Below, in pieces: positions 1-7,641 of a stretch of DNA of 16,354 nucleotides (positions within the stretch are counted from its first letter, which is position 1; the number at the start of each line of letters is the position of its first letter). The notes below the pieces were generated by a model that was not told the origin of the DNA, ran no database searches, and saw only the letters and a program-made list of their open reading frames with translations. The position numbers and the translations under genes were made by a program. The stretch is from Bifidobacteriaceae bacterium. GTDB lineage: Bacteria > Actinomycetota > Actinomycetes > Actinomycetales > WQXJ01. The stretch is from positions 1 through 16,354 of the forward strand of contig JAISCU010000342.1 of NCBI GenBank assembly GCA_031265345.1. Direction: 5' to 3'.

Positions 1-45
1 CCGACCGCGCCGACCGCGCCGACCGCGCCGACCGCGCCGTCCGCA
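1..45. repeat. 9-bp tandem repeat at window edge
   Basis: The unit ccgaccgcg is repeated four times exactly (1-36) and a fifth time with two changes (37-45). The period is a multiple of three, so it could encode a Pro-Thr-Ala or Arg-rich tripeptide repeat in a gene outside the window. Plus frame 1 stays open through it, but nothing recognisable is encoded. The array is cut by the window edge, so its full length is unknown. Confidence 0.85.
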
Positions 46-49
46 CCAG

Positions 50-70
50 GACGCCGACCAATACGGCGTC
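50..70 (-). terminator. Hairpin downstream of the aminotransferase (terminator-like)
   Basis: A perfect 7-bp inverted repeat, GACGCCG at 50-56 and CGGCGTC at 64-70, with a 7-base loop, lies about 90 bases past the stop of the last gene of the eight-gene operon. No T-run follows on the minus strand, so it is not a classical intrinsic terminator; U-less hairpins are often proposed as terminators or 3'-end stabilisers in actinobacteria. The same stem with a changed loop recurs at 9689-9709, which supports a real structural element. Confidence 0.4.
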
Positions 71-159
71 TGGCCACCATTTGGTTGACGGCCGACCGAG
101 TCTGGGCGGACTTTGTGGACGTAACCGGCCGGGGCGGCGGCATCGTGCAACTGAAAGAC

Positions 160-1560
160 TCAAACCAAGGCGGGGACCTCGGCCAGAACCTCCCGCAGAA
201 TCCCGGTGATGAGGTCGAACTCGGCCGGGCCGGCGGTCAGCGGCGGGGCCAGTTGCAGCACCACGTCACCCCGATCATCCGCCCGGCAGTAGAGTCCGGC
301 CTGGTAGAGGGCGGGATTGAGGTAGGCGCGGATGCGGTCGGCCTCGGCGTCGGTGAAGCGGGCGCGCGTCGAGCGGTCGCGGGTCAACTCGATGCCGAAG
401 AAATACCCCGCCCCCCGCACATCGCCGACCACCGGATTGTCCTTCAGCGATTCGAGGGCGGCTCGGAAACGCCCTGAGTGTTCGCGCACCCGGTCGATCA
501 GGCCTTCCCGTTCCAAAATGTCGAGGTTGGCCAGGGCCACGGCCGCCGCCACCGGATGCCCGCCGAAGGTGAAGCCGTGCCTGAAGCAGGTTCCCGGCCG
601 GGCGAACGGCTCGTACACCCGATCGGACGCGATCACCGCCCCCAACGGCACGTATCCCGAGGTCAAGCCCTTGGAGGAGGTGATGATGTCCGGCACGTAG
701 CCGAGGTCCGCCGAGGCGAACCAACCGCCCGTGCGGCCGTAGGCGCAGATCACCTCGTCGGACACCAAGAGCACGTCGTGACGGTCGCAGATTTCCCGAA
801 CCCGCTCAAAGTACTCCGGCGGCGGCACGAAGCAGCCACCGGAGTTCTGGACCGGCTCGACGAAGAAAGCCGCCACCGTCTCGGGCCCCTCGGCCACGAT
901 CTGATCCTCCAAGCCCTGGGCCGCCCAACGACCGAAGGCAGCCGGATCATCCCAGAACCGCTCCTCGGCCCGGTACAGGTTGGTGTTCGGGACTTGCGCC
1001 GCGCCTTCCACCAACGGCAGGTAGGGCTCCTGGTAGGGCGCGATCCGGGTGAGCGAGAGGGCGCCATGGGTGGTGCCGTGATAGGCCCCGGACCGCGACA
1101 GGACCTTCCGCTTGGCCGGGCGGCCGACCTCCGCCCAGTACTGCTTGGCCAGCTTCCAGGCCGTTTCGACAGCTTCCCCGCCGCCGGTCGTGAAGAAGAC
1201 ATGATTGAGCTCACTTGGCGCTAATGCGGACAAGCGTTCGGCCAAGTCGATGGCTGGCGGGTGGGCGTAGCCCCAGACCGGGAAGAAGTCGAGCTGGCCT
1301 ATCTGTCGCGCGGCCGCCTGGGCCAGTTCCTCACGACCGTGACCCACTTGGACCACGAACAGCCCCGACAGGCCGTCGAACAGCTTCCGGCCCGCCGAGT
1401 CCCAGAAGTAGTGGCCCTCAGCCCTGACCACCGTCGGGACGGAGCCGTCAGCCCACGCGGACTGGTCGGTGAAATGGCCCCACAGGTGGTCCCTGGCGGC
1501 AGCCGCCCGCTCGGTCCCGGCTGGCGTCAGCCCGGCCGAGGGGTGCTTCGGCGCCGTCAC
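160..1560 (-). CDS. Class III PLP-dependent aminotransferase (omega-amino acid / polyamine type)
   Basis: A cytosolic fold-type I aminotransferase of 466 aa, the usual length for the class III (ornithine/omega-amino acid:pyruvate) family. A cofactor phosphate-binding TTGGGEA stretch lies near residues 124-130. The class signature around 267-278 (SDEVICAYGRTG) supplies the pyridine-ring Asp268. Lys297 in SSKGLTSGY is the expected Schiff-base lysine. The family moves a terminal amino group from an omega-amino acid, diamine or aromatic amine to pyruvate or 2-oxoglutarate; the exact substrate cannot be read from sequence. The start is GTG, overlapping the upstream stop as GTGA, with only a weak ribosome site, so translation is probably coupled to the CMD protein. 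It is the last gene of the operon. Its last 24 codons and downstream sequence have a degenerate second copy at 9689-9876. Confidence 0.92.
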   Translation of the reverse strand: MTAPKHPSAGLTPAGTERAAAARDHLWGHFTDQSAWADGSVPTVVRAEGHYFWDSAGRKLFDGLSGLFVVQVGHGREELAQAAARQIGQLDFFPVWGYAHPPAIDLAERLSALAPSELNHVFFTTGGGEAVETAWKLAKQYWAEVGRPAKRKVLSRSGAYHGTTHGALSLTRIAPYQEPYLPLVEGAAQVPNTNLYRAEERFWDDPAAFGRWAAQGLEDQIVAEGPETVAAFFVEPVQNSGGCFVPPPEYFERVREICDRHDVLLVSDEVICAYGRTGGWFASADLGYVPDIITSSKGLTSGYVPLGAVIASDRVYEPFARPGTCFRHGFTFGGHPVAAAVALANLDILEREGLIDRVREHSGRFRAALESLKDNPVVGDVRGAGYFFGIELTRDRSTRARFTDAEADRIRAYLNPALYQAGLYCRADDRGDVVLQLAPPLTAGPAEFDLITGILREVLAEVPALV

Positions 1561-2156
1561 GCGGCACCGCCGGCGGCTTCGGCGCCAGCGGCGGCTTCGG
1601 CGCCGGCCAATTCAGCGGCGGCCTGAGCCGCCAGTTCGTCGGCCAGGTCCCTCAGACCGGGATCCAATTCCACGTCGAGGAACGAATTGACAATGTTGTT
1701 CCCGATCATCAGGATGCCGAAGCCGATCAGCGCGGTCACGCCCTCGCTCCCGTACCGTTCGATCAACCGCCGCGCCAGTTCCGGGTCTGGCCGGTGGTCG
1801 CGGGCGACCGAACGGCCGAAGGCCGCCAGATCCTCTTCGACATCGGTCAGGTCCAGGCCGTTGATGTCCTCGCCGCGCTGTTTCAAGGCGCGCCGGAAAT
1901 AGGTGGTGCAGAGCAAACACTCGTTCTGGGTCGAGATGGCGAACGAATAGACCACCGCTCCGCGCGCGCCCACCAGCCGTTCGACCTCGCCGTACAGCGG
2001 ATACCAGTTCATCAGGGCGTCGTAGGACGGCAAGTGGTTCAGCAGGGCGCGTTTCATGTGCGTCGGGTCGGCCCCGGAACGGGCCACCTCCGCGTCCCAG
2101 CGCTCGCGTCCCTCCTCGCTCAGGTCTTGGCGTGTGACTAACGGTACGAATGCCAT
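1557..2156 (-). CDS. Carboxymuconolactone decarboxylase / AhpD-like protein
   Basis: A 199-aa all-helical protein. The diagnostic CxxC pair is Cys80/Cys83 in NECLLCTTYF, in the context typical of the CMD/AhpD family, whose members act as peroxidase reductants, decarboxylases or enzymes of unknown reaction. The histidine usually found four residues after the second Cys is Phe87 here, and the Glu usually three residues before the first Cys is Gln77, so AhpD-type proton-relay chemistry may be altered. The C-terminus (about 175-199) is an Ala/Glu/Gly repeat tail. The start is ATG with a good AAAGGA site 8-9 bases upstream. It begins 39 bases after the ABC ATPase stop and overlaps the aminotransferase start by 4 bases. 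The role in the operon is inferred only from context. Confidence 0.8.
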   Translation of the reverse strand: MAFVPLVTRQDLSEEGRERWDAEVARSGADPTHMKRALLNHLPSYDALMNWYPLYGEVERLVGARGAVVYSFAISTQNECLLCTTYFRRALKQRGEDINGLDLTDVEEDLAAFGRSVARDHRPDPELARRLIERYGSEGVTALIGFGILMIGNNIVNSFLDVELDPGLRDLADELAAQAAAELAGAEAAAGAEAAGGAA

Positions 2157-2195
2157 GGTGTGTTCCTTTCGTTACAGGTGGTTTTGGGCAGGGAT

Positions 2196-3137
2196 TCAGA
2201 TGGACGATGCCGTCCCAGCAGTCGCGACGAACGGCATCCCCGGCGCGTCGTCCGGGAGCGGAGCGGAGGAAAAGATCCCGTGGGGTGCCAGCCGGGGCCC
2301 CCGCGGGAGGTCTTCCCGCTGCGGAGCGCGGGGAGACATCCCGTGGGGTGGCAGTCGGGGCACCGCCGCCGCCAGGGACCTGGTGTACGGATGGGTGGGA
2401 GCGCCCAGGACCTGATCCGCCGGACCGTGTTCGACTATCCGGCCCTGATGCATCACCCAGACGCGTTCCGCGAAGTGGCGCACCAGACCCAGGTCGTGCG
2501 AGACCAGGACCACTGTCATGCCGTCCTCGCGGGCCAGGCTTGTCAGCAGGTCCAGGATCTGGGCGCGGATCGTCACGTCCAGGGCGCTCAACGGTTCGTC
2601 GCCGACCAGCAGACGTGGCCGGTGCACGATGCCGCGCGCCAGGGCCACCCGTTGACGTTGGCCTCCCGACAACTCGTGCGGGTATTGCCGCGCCCGCCAG
2701 CTGTGCAGCCCGACTCGTTCCAGCACGGCTTCGACCTGAGCACGCTGGTCGCCGCCGATCCGCAACGCCCGCAACGGCTCGGCCACGATCGCGCCGATAG
2801 TCCAGCGCGGGTCGAGCGACGCGTAGGGGTCTTGCAGCACTATCCCGGTGTGGCGCCTGATCCAGCGGCTGTCCTTCTCTCGGGCCGCGTCAACCAGGTG
2901 GCCGTCGAACCAGACGGAGCCGGACGTGGGCCGGTCCAGTCCCAGCAGGAGGCGTATCAGGGTCGACTTGCCGGAGCCCGATTCTCCCACGATGGCAGTG
3001 CTCTGACCAGCGTGAATGGCCAGGTCAGCATCGATCACCGCGTGTTTGACGGGCACCCGGCCCCAAACTCTGCGGCGCGGCAAGGGGAAGTCGCGGCTCA
3101 CACCGCGCGCTTCGGCCAGGATCGCTCCAGCGGTCAT
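2196..3137 (-). CDS. Dpp/Opp-type ABC transporter ATP-binding protein (DppF/OppF-like)
   Basis: Cytoplasmic ATPase subunit, 313 aa. Walker A GESGSGKST is at about 51-59, a Q-loop Gln at about 102, signature LSGGQ at 156-160, Walker B LLVGDE ending Asp180-Glu181, and the switch His at about 214. The THPYTRSL stretch is typical of the second ATPase of peptide/nickel importers. I chose the ATG at 3137 over the upstream 3158 start: it overlaps the previous stop as ATGA and has a near-perfect AGGAGGTGA ribosome site, whereas 3158 lies deep inside the previous gene. Residues about 264-313 form a Pro/Ala-rich tail of unknown use. Part of it is encoded by a 24-bp direct repeat (2275-2298 and 2338-2361). 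Confidence 0.92.
   Translation of the reverse strand: MTAGAILAEARGVSRDFPLPRRRVWGRVPVKHAVIDADLAIHAGQSTAIVGESGSGKSTLIRLLLGLDRPTSGSVWFDGHLVDAAREKDSRWIRRHTGIVLQDPYASLDPRWTIGAIVAEPLRALRIGGDQRAQVEAVLERVGLHSWRARQYPHELSGGQRQRVALARGIVHRPRLLVGDEPLSALDVTIRAQILDLLTSLAREDGMTVVLVSHDLGLVRHFAERVWVMHQGRIVEHGPADQVLGAPTHPYTRSLAAAVPRLPPHGMSPRAPQREDLPRGPRLAPHGIFSSAPLPDDAPGMPFVATAGTASSI
2275..2361. repeat. 24-bp direct repeat within the ATPase C-terminal tail
   Basis: Two 24-bp copies, 2275-2298 and 2338-2361, differ at two positions and lie 63 bp apart. The spacing is a multiple of three, so both are read in the same frame and each encodes a copy of a short peptide containing PHG (PPHGMS and APHGIF). This suggests that the tail grew by duplication within the gene. 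Confidence 0.85.
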
Positions 3138-3922
3138 GCCATCACCTCCTCGCGCCAAGCGGTGGCGGCCGCAGCTTCGATTAGTTTCTGGGTCACCGGG
3201 TGGCCGGGGCTGGCGATGAGTTCGGCCACCGATCCCCGCTCGACCGTCTGGCCCTCGCTCATCACCACCGCCTGGGAGGCCACCAGCCCCAGCAAGGAGA
3301 TGTCGTGCGTGACGAACAGCAGAGACGAGCCCATCTCATCGACCAGCTGGTTGAACACCTTCAAGACCTCGCCCTGCACCGTCACGTCGAGGGCGGTGGT
3401 CGGCTCGTCCGCGATGATCAGGCGCGGCCCGGCGATGAGCGCCTGCGCGATGGCCACCCGTTGGCGTTGGCCGCCGGATAGCTGGTGCGGGTACCGCCGC
3501 CAGAACTCGCCAGGCGGTTCGAGGCGCACCCGTTCCAGCATCGCGGCCACCCGGCGCCGCTGCTCCGCCCTCGGCAGGTGGTAGTGGTTCCGCAGGGAAT
3601 CGGCCACTTGGCGGCCGATGGTGCGCACCGGGTCGAGCGCCGTCGCCGGATCTTGGAACACGATCCCGATGCCGCGTCCCCGGATTCGCGCCAACTCCCG
3701 TTCCCGCAGCCCGACGAGTTCCCGGCCGTTCCATGTGACCGACCCGCTGACGCGGGCCCCCGGCGGCGTCAATCCCAGGATCGCCAGAGTGATCATCGAC
3801 TTGCCGGAGCCGGATTCGCCGATCAACGCCAGGCGTGAGCCGTCCGCAACCGTGAAGCTGACCCGGTCCACCACCCTCTTACCGGGGAACTCGACCACCA
3901 GGTCATGCACTTCCAGCGCCAC
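3134..3922 (-). CDS. Dpp/Opp-type ABC transporter ATP-binding protein (DppD/OppD-like)
   Basis: First ATPase of the importer, 262 aa. Walker A GESGSGKSM has Lys41, the Q-loop has Gln90, signature LSGGQ is at 148-152, Walker B ends Asp172-Glu173 within ADEPTTALDVTVQ, and the switch His is 206. It should pair with the other ATPase to power the two permeases. At 262 aa it is shorter than typical OppD/DppD proteins (about 320 aa), because the C-terminal peptide-transporter extension is reduced. The GTG start at 3922 has a strong GGGAGGTGA ribosome site that overlaps the permease stop codon (3929-3931). The stop overlaps the next ATG by 4 bases, so coupling along the operon is tight. Confidence 0.92.
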   Translation of the reverse strand: MALEVHDLVVEFPGKRVVDRVSFTVADGSRLALIGESGSGKSMITLAILGLTPPGARVSGSVTWNGRELVGLRERELARIRGRGIGIVFQDPATALDPVRTIGRQVADSLRNHYHLPRAEQRRRVAAMLERVRLEPPGEFWRRYPHQLSGGQRQRVAIAQALIAGPRLIIADEPTTALDVTVQGEVLKVFNQLVDEMGSSLLFVTHDISLLGLVASQAVVMSEGQTVERGSVAELIASPGHPVTQKLIEAAAATAWREEVMA

Positions 3923-3928
3923 CGGCGA

Positions 3929-5008
3929 TCACCTCCCCACCGGTTCGAGTTCGAGGCGGCGGCTCCGACCCGGGCCCCGCGTAACCGAGCCGACAACCGG
4001 ACCCAACCCGACGGCACCCCACCCCACGAAACCTCCGGCCCGCTCCGCTCTTCGGCCGGACCTTTCGCGGGGACCCCGGGGATCGGGCACCGTTGGTCCG
4101 TTCGATGCAGGCTGCCGGGGCGATCCCAGGCGCGGGTCGCCGACCTGGCGCAACACGTCGCCGAGCAGGTTCAGGGCCAGGACCACCACGGCAATGGTCA
4201 GACCGGGCCAGAGGACGGCCAGCGGCTCCACCCCGATCAACCCTTGCGACTGCGCCAACGACCGTCCCCAGGACGGCGTGCCGGAGGCGGCGCCGTAGCC
4301 CAGGAAGGTCAGCCCGGCCTCGGCCAGGATGGCCACTGCGGCGGTCATGGACAACTGCACCAGCATGACCGGGGCGGTGTTCGGCAGGACGTGGCGTCCG
4401 AACCGCGCCAGCGGACGGGTCCCCGCCGCCTTGGCCGCGAGCACGAAATCCGAGCCTGCCACGCGCACGATCTCTGGGCGGACCACTCGCGCGATCCTGA
4501 CCGCCTGGGCCGAGCCGACCGCCACCACCACGGTCGCCAGCGAAGCGCCCAACGATGCCGCCAAGGCCATCGCCACCATCAGGGTCGGGAATGCGATCAA
4601 GACATCGACCAGCACTATCAGGACCTCGCTCAGCCGGGTGCGGGCGAGCGCCACGGCTGCCCCCAACGGCAGTCCGATCAGCCCTGCCACCAGCGTCGAT
4701 CCGACCGCGACGACGACCGCCGTGCGGGCGCCAGCCATCAGCCAGCTAAGGTTGTCGCGGCCGATCTGATCGGTTCCCAACGGATGGGCCAGACTCGAGC
4801 CGGACCAGCGCTGGGACGAATCGGCTTGGAGCAGCGGATAGGGCAGCCACACCAGGGAGACGGCCGCCACCAGCACGACCGCCACCACCACGACCACGGC
4901 GAAGCGACCAGTCGGGTCGCGCCACAGCGCCTTTGCGGTGCTCATGGTGCCCCCGGTAGTCACAGCGCTCCCAGCGCTCCCGGTAGCCACAGCGCTCACA
5001 GTGCTCAT
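3929..5008 (-). CDS. Dpp/Opp-type ABC transporter permease (DppC-like)
   Basis: Inner-membrane permease of the peptide/nickel importer family, 359 aa from this start. The conserved periplasmic LGTDQIGRDNLSWL block is at about 77-90, the EAA coupling loop at about 187-210 (DFVLAAKAAGT then HVLPN), and EAGLTFLGYG at 230-239. Hydrophobic segments lie near 36-57, 96-120, 128-152, 157-172, 212-235 and 264-285. I chose ATG 5008 because it overlaps the DppB-like stop as ATGA and has a GGAGG site; an internal ATG at 4945 is also possible. The frame is open back to 5533, but that part is a shadow of the neighbouring permease. Family members usually end just after the VGDPR motif (289-293); here about 65 further Pro/Gly/Arg-rich residues follow. 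Confidence 0.9.
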   Translation of the reverse strand: MSTVSAVATGSAGSAVTTGGTMSTAKALWRDPTGRFAVVVVVAVVLVAAVSLVWLPYPLLQADSSQRWSGSSLAHPLGTDQIGRDNLSWLMAGARTAVVVAVGSTLVAGLIGLPLGAAVALARTRLSEVLIVLVDVLIAFPTLMVAMALAASLGASLATVVVAVGSAQAVRIARVVRPEIVRVAGSDFVLAAKAAGTRPLARFGRHVLPNTAPVMLVQLSMTAAVAILAEAGLTFLGYGAASGTPSWGRSLAQSQGLIGVEPLAVLWPGLTIAVVVLALNLLGDVLRQVGDPRLGSPRQPASNGPTVPDPRGPRERSGRRAERAGGFVGWGAVGLGPVVGSVTRGPGRSRRLELEPVGR

Positions 5009-5967
5009 GCCACCGCCCTCCGTTGACGCGGATCGACCAGTCGCGTCGCCAGGTCCACGACCAGGCCCAGGCACAGCACCAAGCCGACCAGCACCACCAT
5101 GGTCGATTGGACCTTGACCAGGTCCCGGTTTCCCACGTCGGTCACGAGCATGGAGCCCAGCCCGGGCAGGGCGAACAGCGCCTCCACGATCACCACGCCG
5201 ACAACCAGTCCCGCCGCCTGGAGCCCGATCACCGACAAAATCGCCGCCGAAGCCCCCGGCAGGCCCCGCTTGACCAGCGCGGCGGATTTCGTCAAACCGA
5301 GCGCGGCCCCGGTGCGGACGTGATCCTGACTCGTCGCGTCGAGCAGGGCCGAGCGCACGAACCGCAGTATCACAGCCCCTTCGACGATGCCGACCGCAAG
5401 GGCTGGGAGCACCAACGCGGCCAGCGCCCGCCCCGGCTCGGACCAGCCTTCCAATGGGAAGCCTTGGCTGGGCGCCAGCGGCCAGAGGCCAACTCCCTTG
5501 CCCAGCAATGCGATCAGCATCAATCCGGCCCACACCACCGGCACGGCGGCAGCGGCCTGGGCGAGGGCCGACAGGGCCTGGCCGCTGCGGCGCTCGAAGC
5601 GCAGAGCCGCCACGATCCCGGCGGGCAATCCGATGGCGACCGCCACCAGCAGACTGATCCCCGCCAGCGGCAGAGTGACCGCCAGCTTGGACGCGATCTG
5701 GCCGCTGATCGGGACGCCGGTCACGAGTGAGTTCCCCAGTTCGCCTTTCAACAAGCCACTGATCCAGTCCCAGTACTGGGCGACCAAGGGCCGGTCCATG
5801 CCGTACTCCGCCCGCAGTTGGGCGACCCGCTCCGGCGACCCTTTCAGACCCGCCATCACCTGCGCCGCGTCGCCCGGCAGGACTCGCAGCACCACGAACA
5901 CGAGGACCGTGGTGACCGCCAACCCCAGGACGAACAGGGCGACGCGGCGCAGAGCGTATAGAACCAT
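5005..5967 (-). CDS. Dpp/Opp-type ABC transporter permease (DppB-like)
   Basis: First membrane subunit of the importer, 320 aa, full length for the family. It has the N-terminal transmembrane segment (about 9-29), the LRVLPGDAA block typical of DppB (27-35), the GMDRPLVAQYW region (56-66), the EAA coupling loop at about 215-237 (DHVRTGAALGL) and VEALFALPGLG at 261-271. Further hydrophobic spans lie near 97-120, 132-155, 184-200, 246-268 and 289-308. The ATG start follows the binding-protein stop by 4 bases, with a GGAAG site upstream. Subunit order (binding protein, B, C, D, F) matches canonical dpp/opp operons. Confidence 0.92.
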   Translation of the reverse strand: MVLYALRRVALFVLGLAVTTVLVFVVLRVLPGDAAQVMAGLKGSPERVAQLRAEYGMDRPLVAQYWDWISGLLKGELGNSLVTGVPISGQIASKLAVTLPLAGISLLVAVAIGLPAGIVAALRFERRSGQALSALAQAAAAVPVVWAGLMLIALLGKGVGLWPLAPSQGFPLEGWSEPGRALAALVLPALAVGIVEGAVILRFVRSALLDATSQDHVRTGAALGLTKSAALVKRGLPGASAAILSVIGLQAAGLVVGVVIVEALFALPGLGSMLVTDVGNRDLVKVQSTMVVLVGLVLCLGLVVDLATRLVDPRQRRAVA

Positions 5968-5971
5968 CGGG

Positions 5972-7621
5972 TCAGCTTCCGACCGGGCTGGCGACCACCT
6001 GGCCGAGGTTCAGCCGGTTGTTGATCTGGGCGGGCGGGAAACCCTCGATCCCGGGACGCAAGGCGACTAGCTGTCGGAAGTTGACCAGCCAGTCGGCCGC
6101 GGCCTCCTCGGAAACTATGCGAGCGGCATCGGACAAAGCCTTTTCCGCCTCCGCGGTCGAAGTCGCCACCTGGGACTTCGCGTACAGGGCCTGCACCTCG
6201 GCGTTGTCGTAGCCGAAATAGGAGTCGGGGTTGGCCCAATTGCCGAAGTCATGCGATTCGGCGTGATCGACTATCGACAACTGGTAGTCCTTGTTGGTGT
6301 ACACGTCCTCCAGCCAGGCCGAGAACTCGACCGCCTCGACGGTGACGTCGATCCCGGCCTGGGCCAGCTGGGACACGACCGTGTCCGGCAGCACCGACTC
6401 GTAGAAAGCGGGGATGGTCAGCGTCAGTTTCAGGCCGTCCGCGTAGCCCGCCTCGGCCAACAACTCCTTCGCCTTGTCCACGTCATGCGGATACAGGCCG
6501 GTCAAGTCCTCGTGGCCGGGGTCGAGCGGCGGGATCGGCCCGCCCAGTTCTTTGTCGACGGAGCCACGGGCCGTGATGATGGCCGGGTGGTCGAGCGCGT
6601 ACCGGATAGCTTGACGGACCCTCAAATCGTCCAACGGCGCCTGGGCGTTGTTGAACGCCAGCACGAACTTGTCCGAGGCGTCGGCCTCGACTATCTCGGC
6701 TCCGGGGATCTTGATCTGTTCGCGCAGGTCCGTGCTGAGCGGCGCCAGCACATCGACGTCGCCAGCGTTGAAGGCGTTGACGGCCGCGTTGTAGTCGGTC
6801 AAGTAGCGGAACACGACCGACTTCAGAGGGGCTGTCTCGCCCCAGTAGTCATCATCGCGGACCAGGGTGATGGAATCGCCCTGGCGCCACTGCTCGAACT
6901 CGAACGGCCCCGAACCGATGGCTGTCGAGTCGAGGTCGTTGTCAGCCTCCTGGTCCAGAACCAATCCGGCCCTACCGGACAGCGCCCAAAGCAGGTCCGG
7001 ATAGGGCTGATCGAGCGTGATGACGACGGTCGCCGGATCGGGCGCTTCGATGGCTTGGAGCGCACCAAGGTACTCGGAACCGACGTGGCCGTTCGCCACC
7101 AGGTCTTCGATCGACCAGACCACGTCCGCCGAATCGAGGACGTGGCCGTTGGAGAACTTGGCGCCGGCGGCCAAGTTGAAGGTGTAGGTCAGGGCGTCCT
7201 CGGAGACCGTCCAGTCGGTGGCCAGGGACGGCACTATGTCCTCGGTCGGGTCGCGTGAGACCAGGCCCTGGTACACGTTGTCGATCAGCGCTTGGTCCAG
7301 GGCGGCTCCGGCCGTGGTGCGGATATTGAGGTTGGTCGGTTCCAGGGCCAAGCCGACCGTCAGCGTGACCTGGTCGGTCGGGGCCGTTTGGCCGTCGCTC
7401 GTGGACCCCTTGGCGTTGTCCTGCGCGCCGTTCTTGTCGCTGTCCTTGGCGCCAACAGCTTGGGCGATGCCGTAGCCACCGGCTGCGACGACCACCACGG
7501 CCACCGCCGCCACCAGCCACCAGCCGCGTTTCGGCTTGCGGGCACGGTTCGCGGACAGTGTCGGGTCGACTGACTCGTCCGGTGCGGGCGCCTCGTTCGA
7601 CGCGGGTGTTTCGTTCGACAT
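5972..7621 (-). CDS. Family 5 extracellular solute-binding protein, membrane-anchored
   Basis: Substrate receptor of the ABC importer, 549 aa. The family 5 (peptide/nickel/glycoside-binding) pattern is clear: the conserved region at about 129-172 with IVPSLATDW, then LTYTFNL and KFSNG, then SADVVWSIED; later GSGPFEFEQW; and VRQAIRYALDH in the C-terminal lobe. Unlike most Gram-positive binding proteins it has no lipobox; I find no Cys in the whole protein. Instead, ~33 polar residues rich in Pro/Glu, then KPKRGWW and a hydrophobic stretch (about 34-58), suggest an uncleaved signal anchor or a non-lipoprotein signal. The ATG start has an AAAGG site and lies 20 bases after the hydrolase stop. 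The ligand is unknown. Confidence 0.9.
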   Translation of the reverse strand: MSNETPASNEAPAPDESVDPTLSANRARKPKRGWWLVAAVAVVVVAAGGYGIAQAVGAKDSDKNGAQDNAKGSTSDGQTAPTDQVTLTVGLALEPTNLNIRTTAGAALDQALIDNVYQGLVSRDPTEDIVPSLATDWTVSEDALTYTFNLAAGAKFSNGHVLDSADVVWSIEDLVANGHVGSEYLGALQAIEAPDPATVVITLDQPYPDLLWALSGRAGLVLDQEADNDLDSTAIGSGPFEFEQWRQGDSITLVRDDDYWGETAPLKSVVFRYLTDYNAAVNAFNAGDVDVLAPLSTDLREQIKIPGAEIVEADASDKFVLAFNNAQAPLDDLRVRQAIRYALDHPAIITARGSVDKELGGPIPPLDPGHEDLTGLYPHDVDKAKELLAEAGYADGLKLTLTIPAFYESVLPDTVVSQLAQAGIDVTVEAVEFSAWLEDVYTNKDYQLSIVDHAESHDFGNWANPDSYFGYDNAEVQALYAKSQVATSTAEAEKALSDAARIVSEEAAADWLVNFRQLVALRPGIEGFPPAQINNRLNLGQVVASPVGS

Positions 7622-7641
7622 GGTGTTGCCTTTCGTGGCGC

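Noticed and set aside
85..477. Plus-strand open frame of 130 codons, similar at its start to one at 9724-9918
   Set aside because: Both are antisense to the duplicated aminotransferase 3' end; their similarity follows from the DNA duplication, and the starts are TTG without ribosome sites.
2160..3584. Plus-strand open frame of 474 codons
   Set aside because: It is antisense to both ABC ATPases, which carry all diagnostic motifs; the composition is that of a shadow frame.
5009..5533. N-terminal extension of the DppC-like permease back to 5533
   Set aside because: The extra 175 residues overlap the DppB-like permease in another frame, are Gly/Arg-rich and lack family similarity; the ATGA start at 5008 with a GGAGG site is far better.
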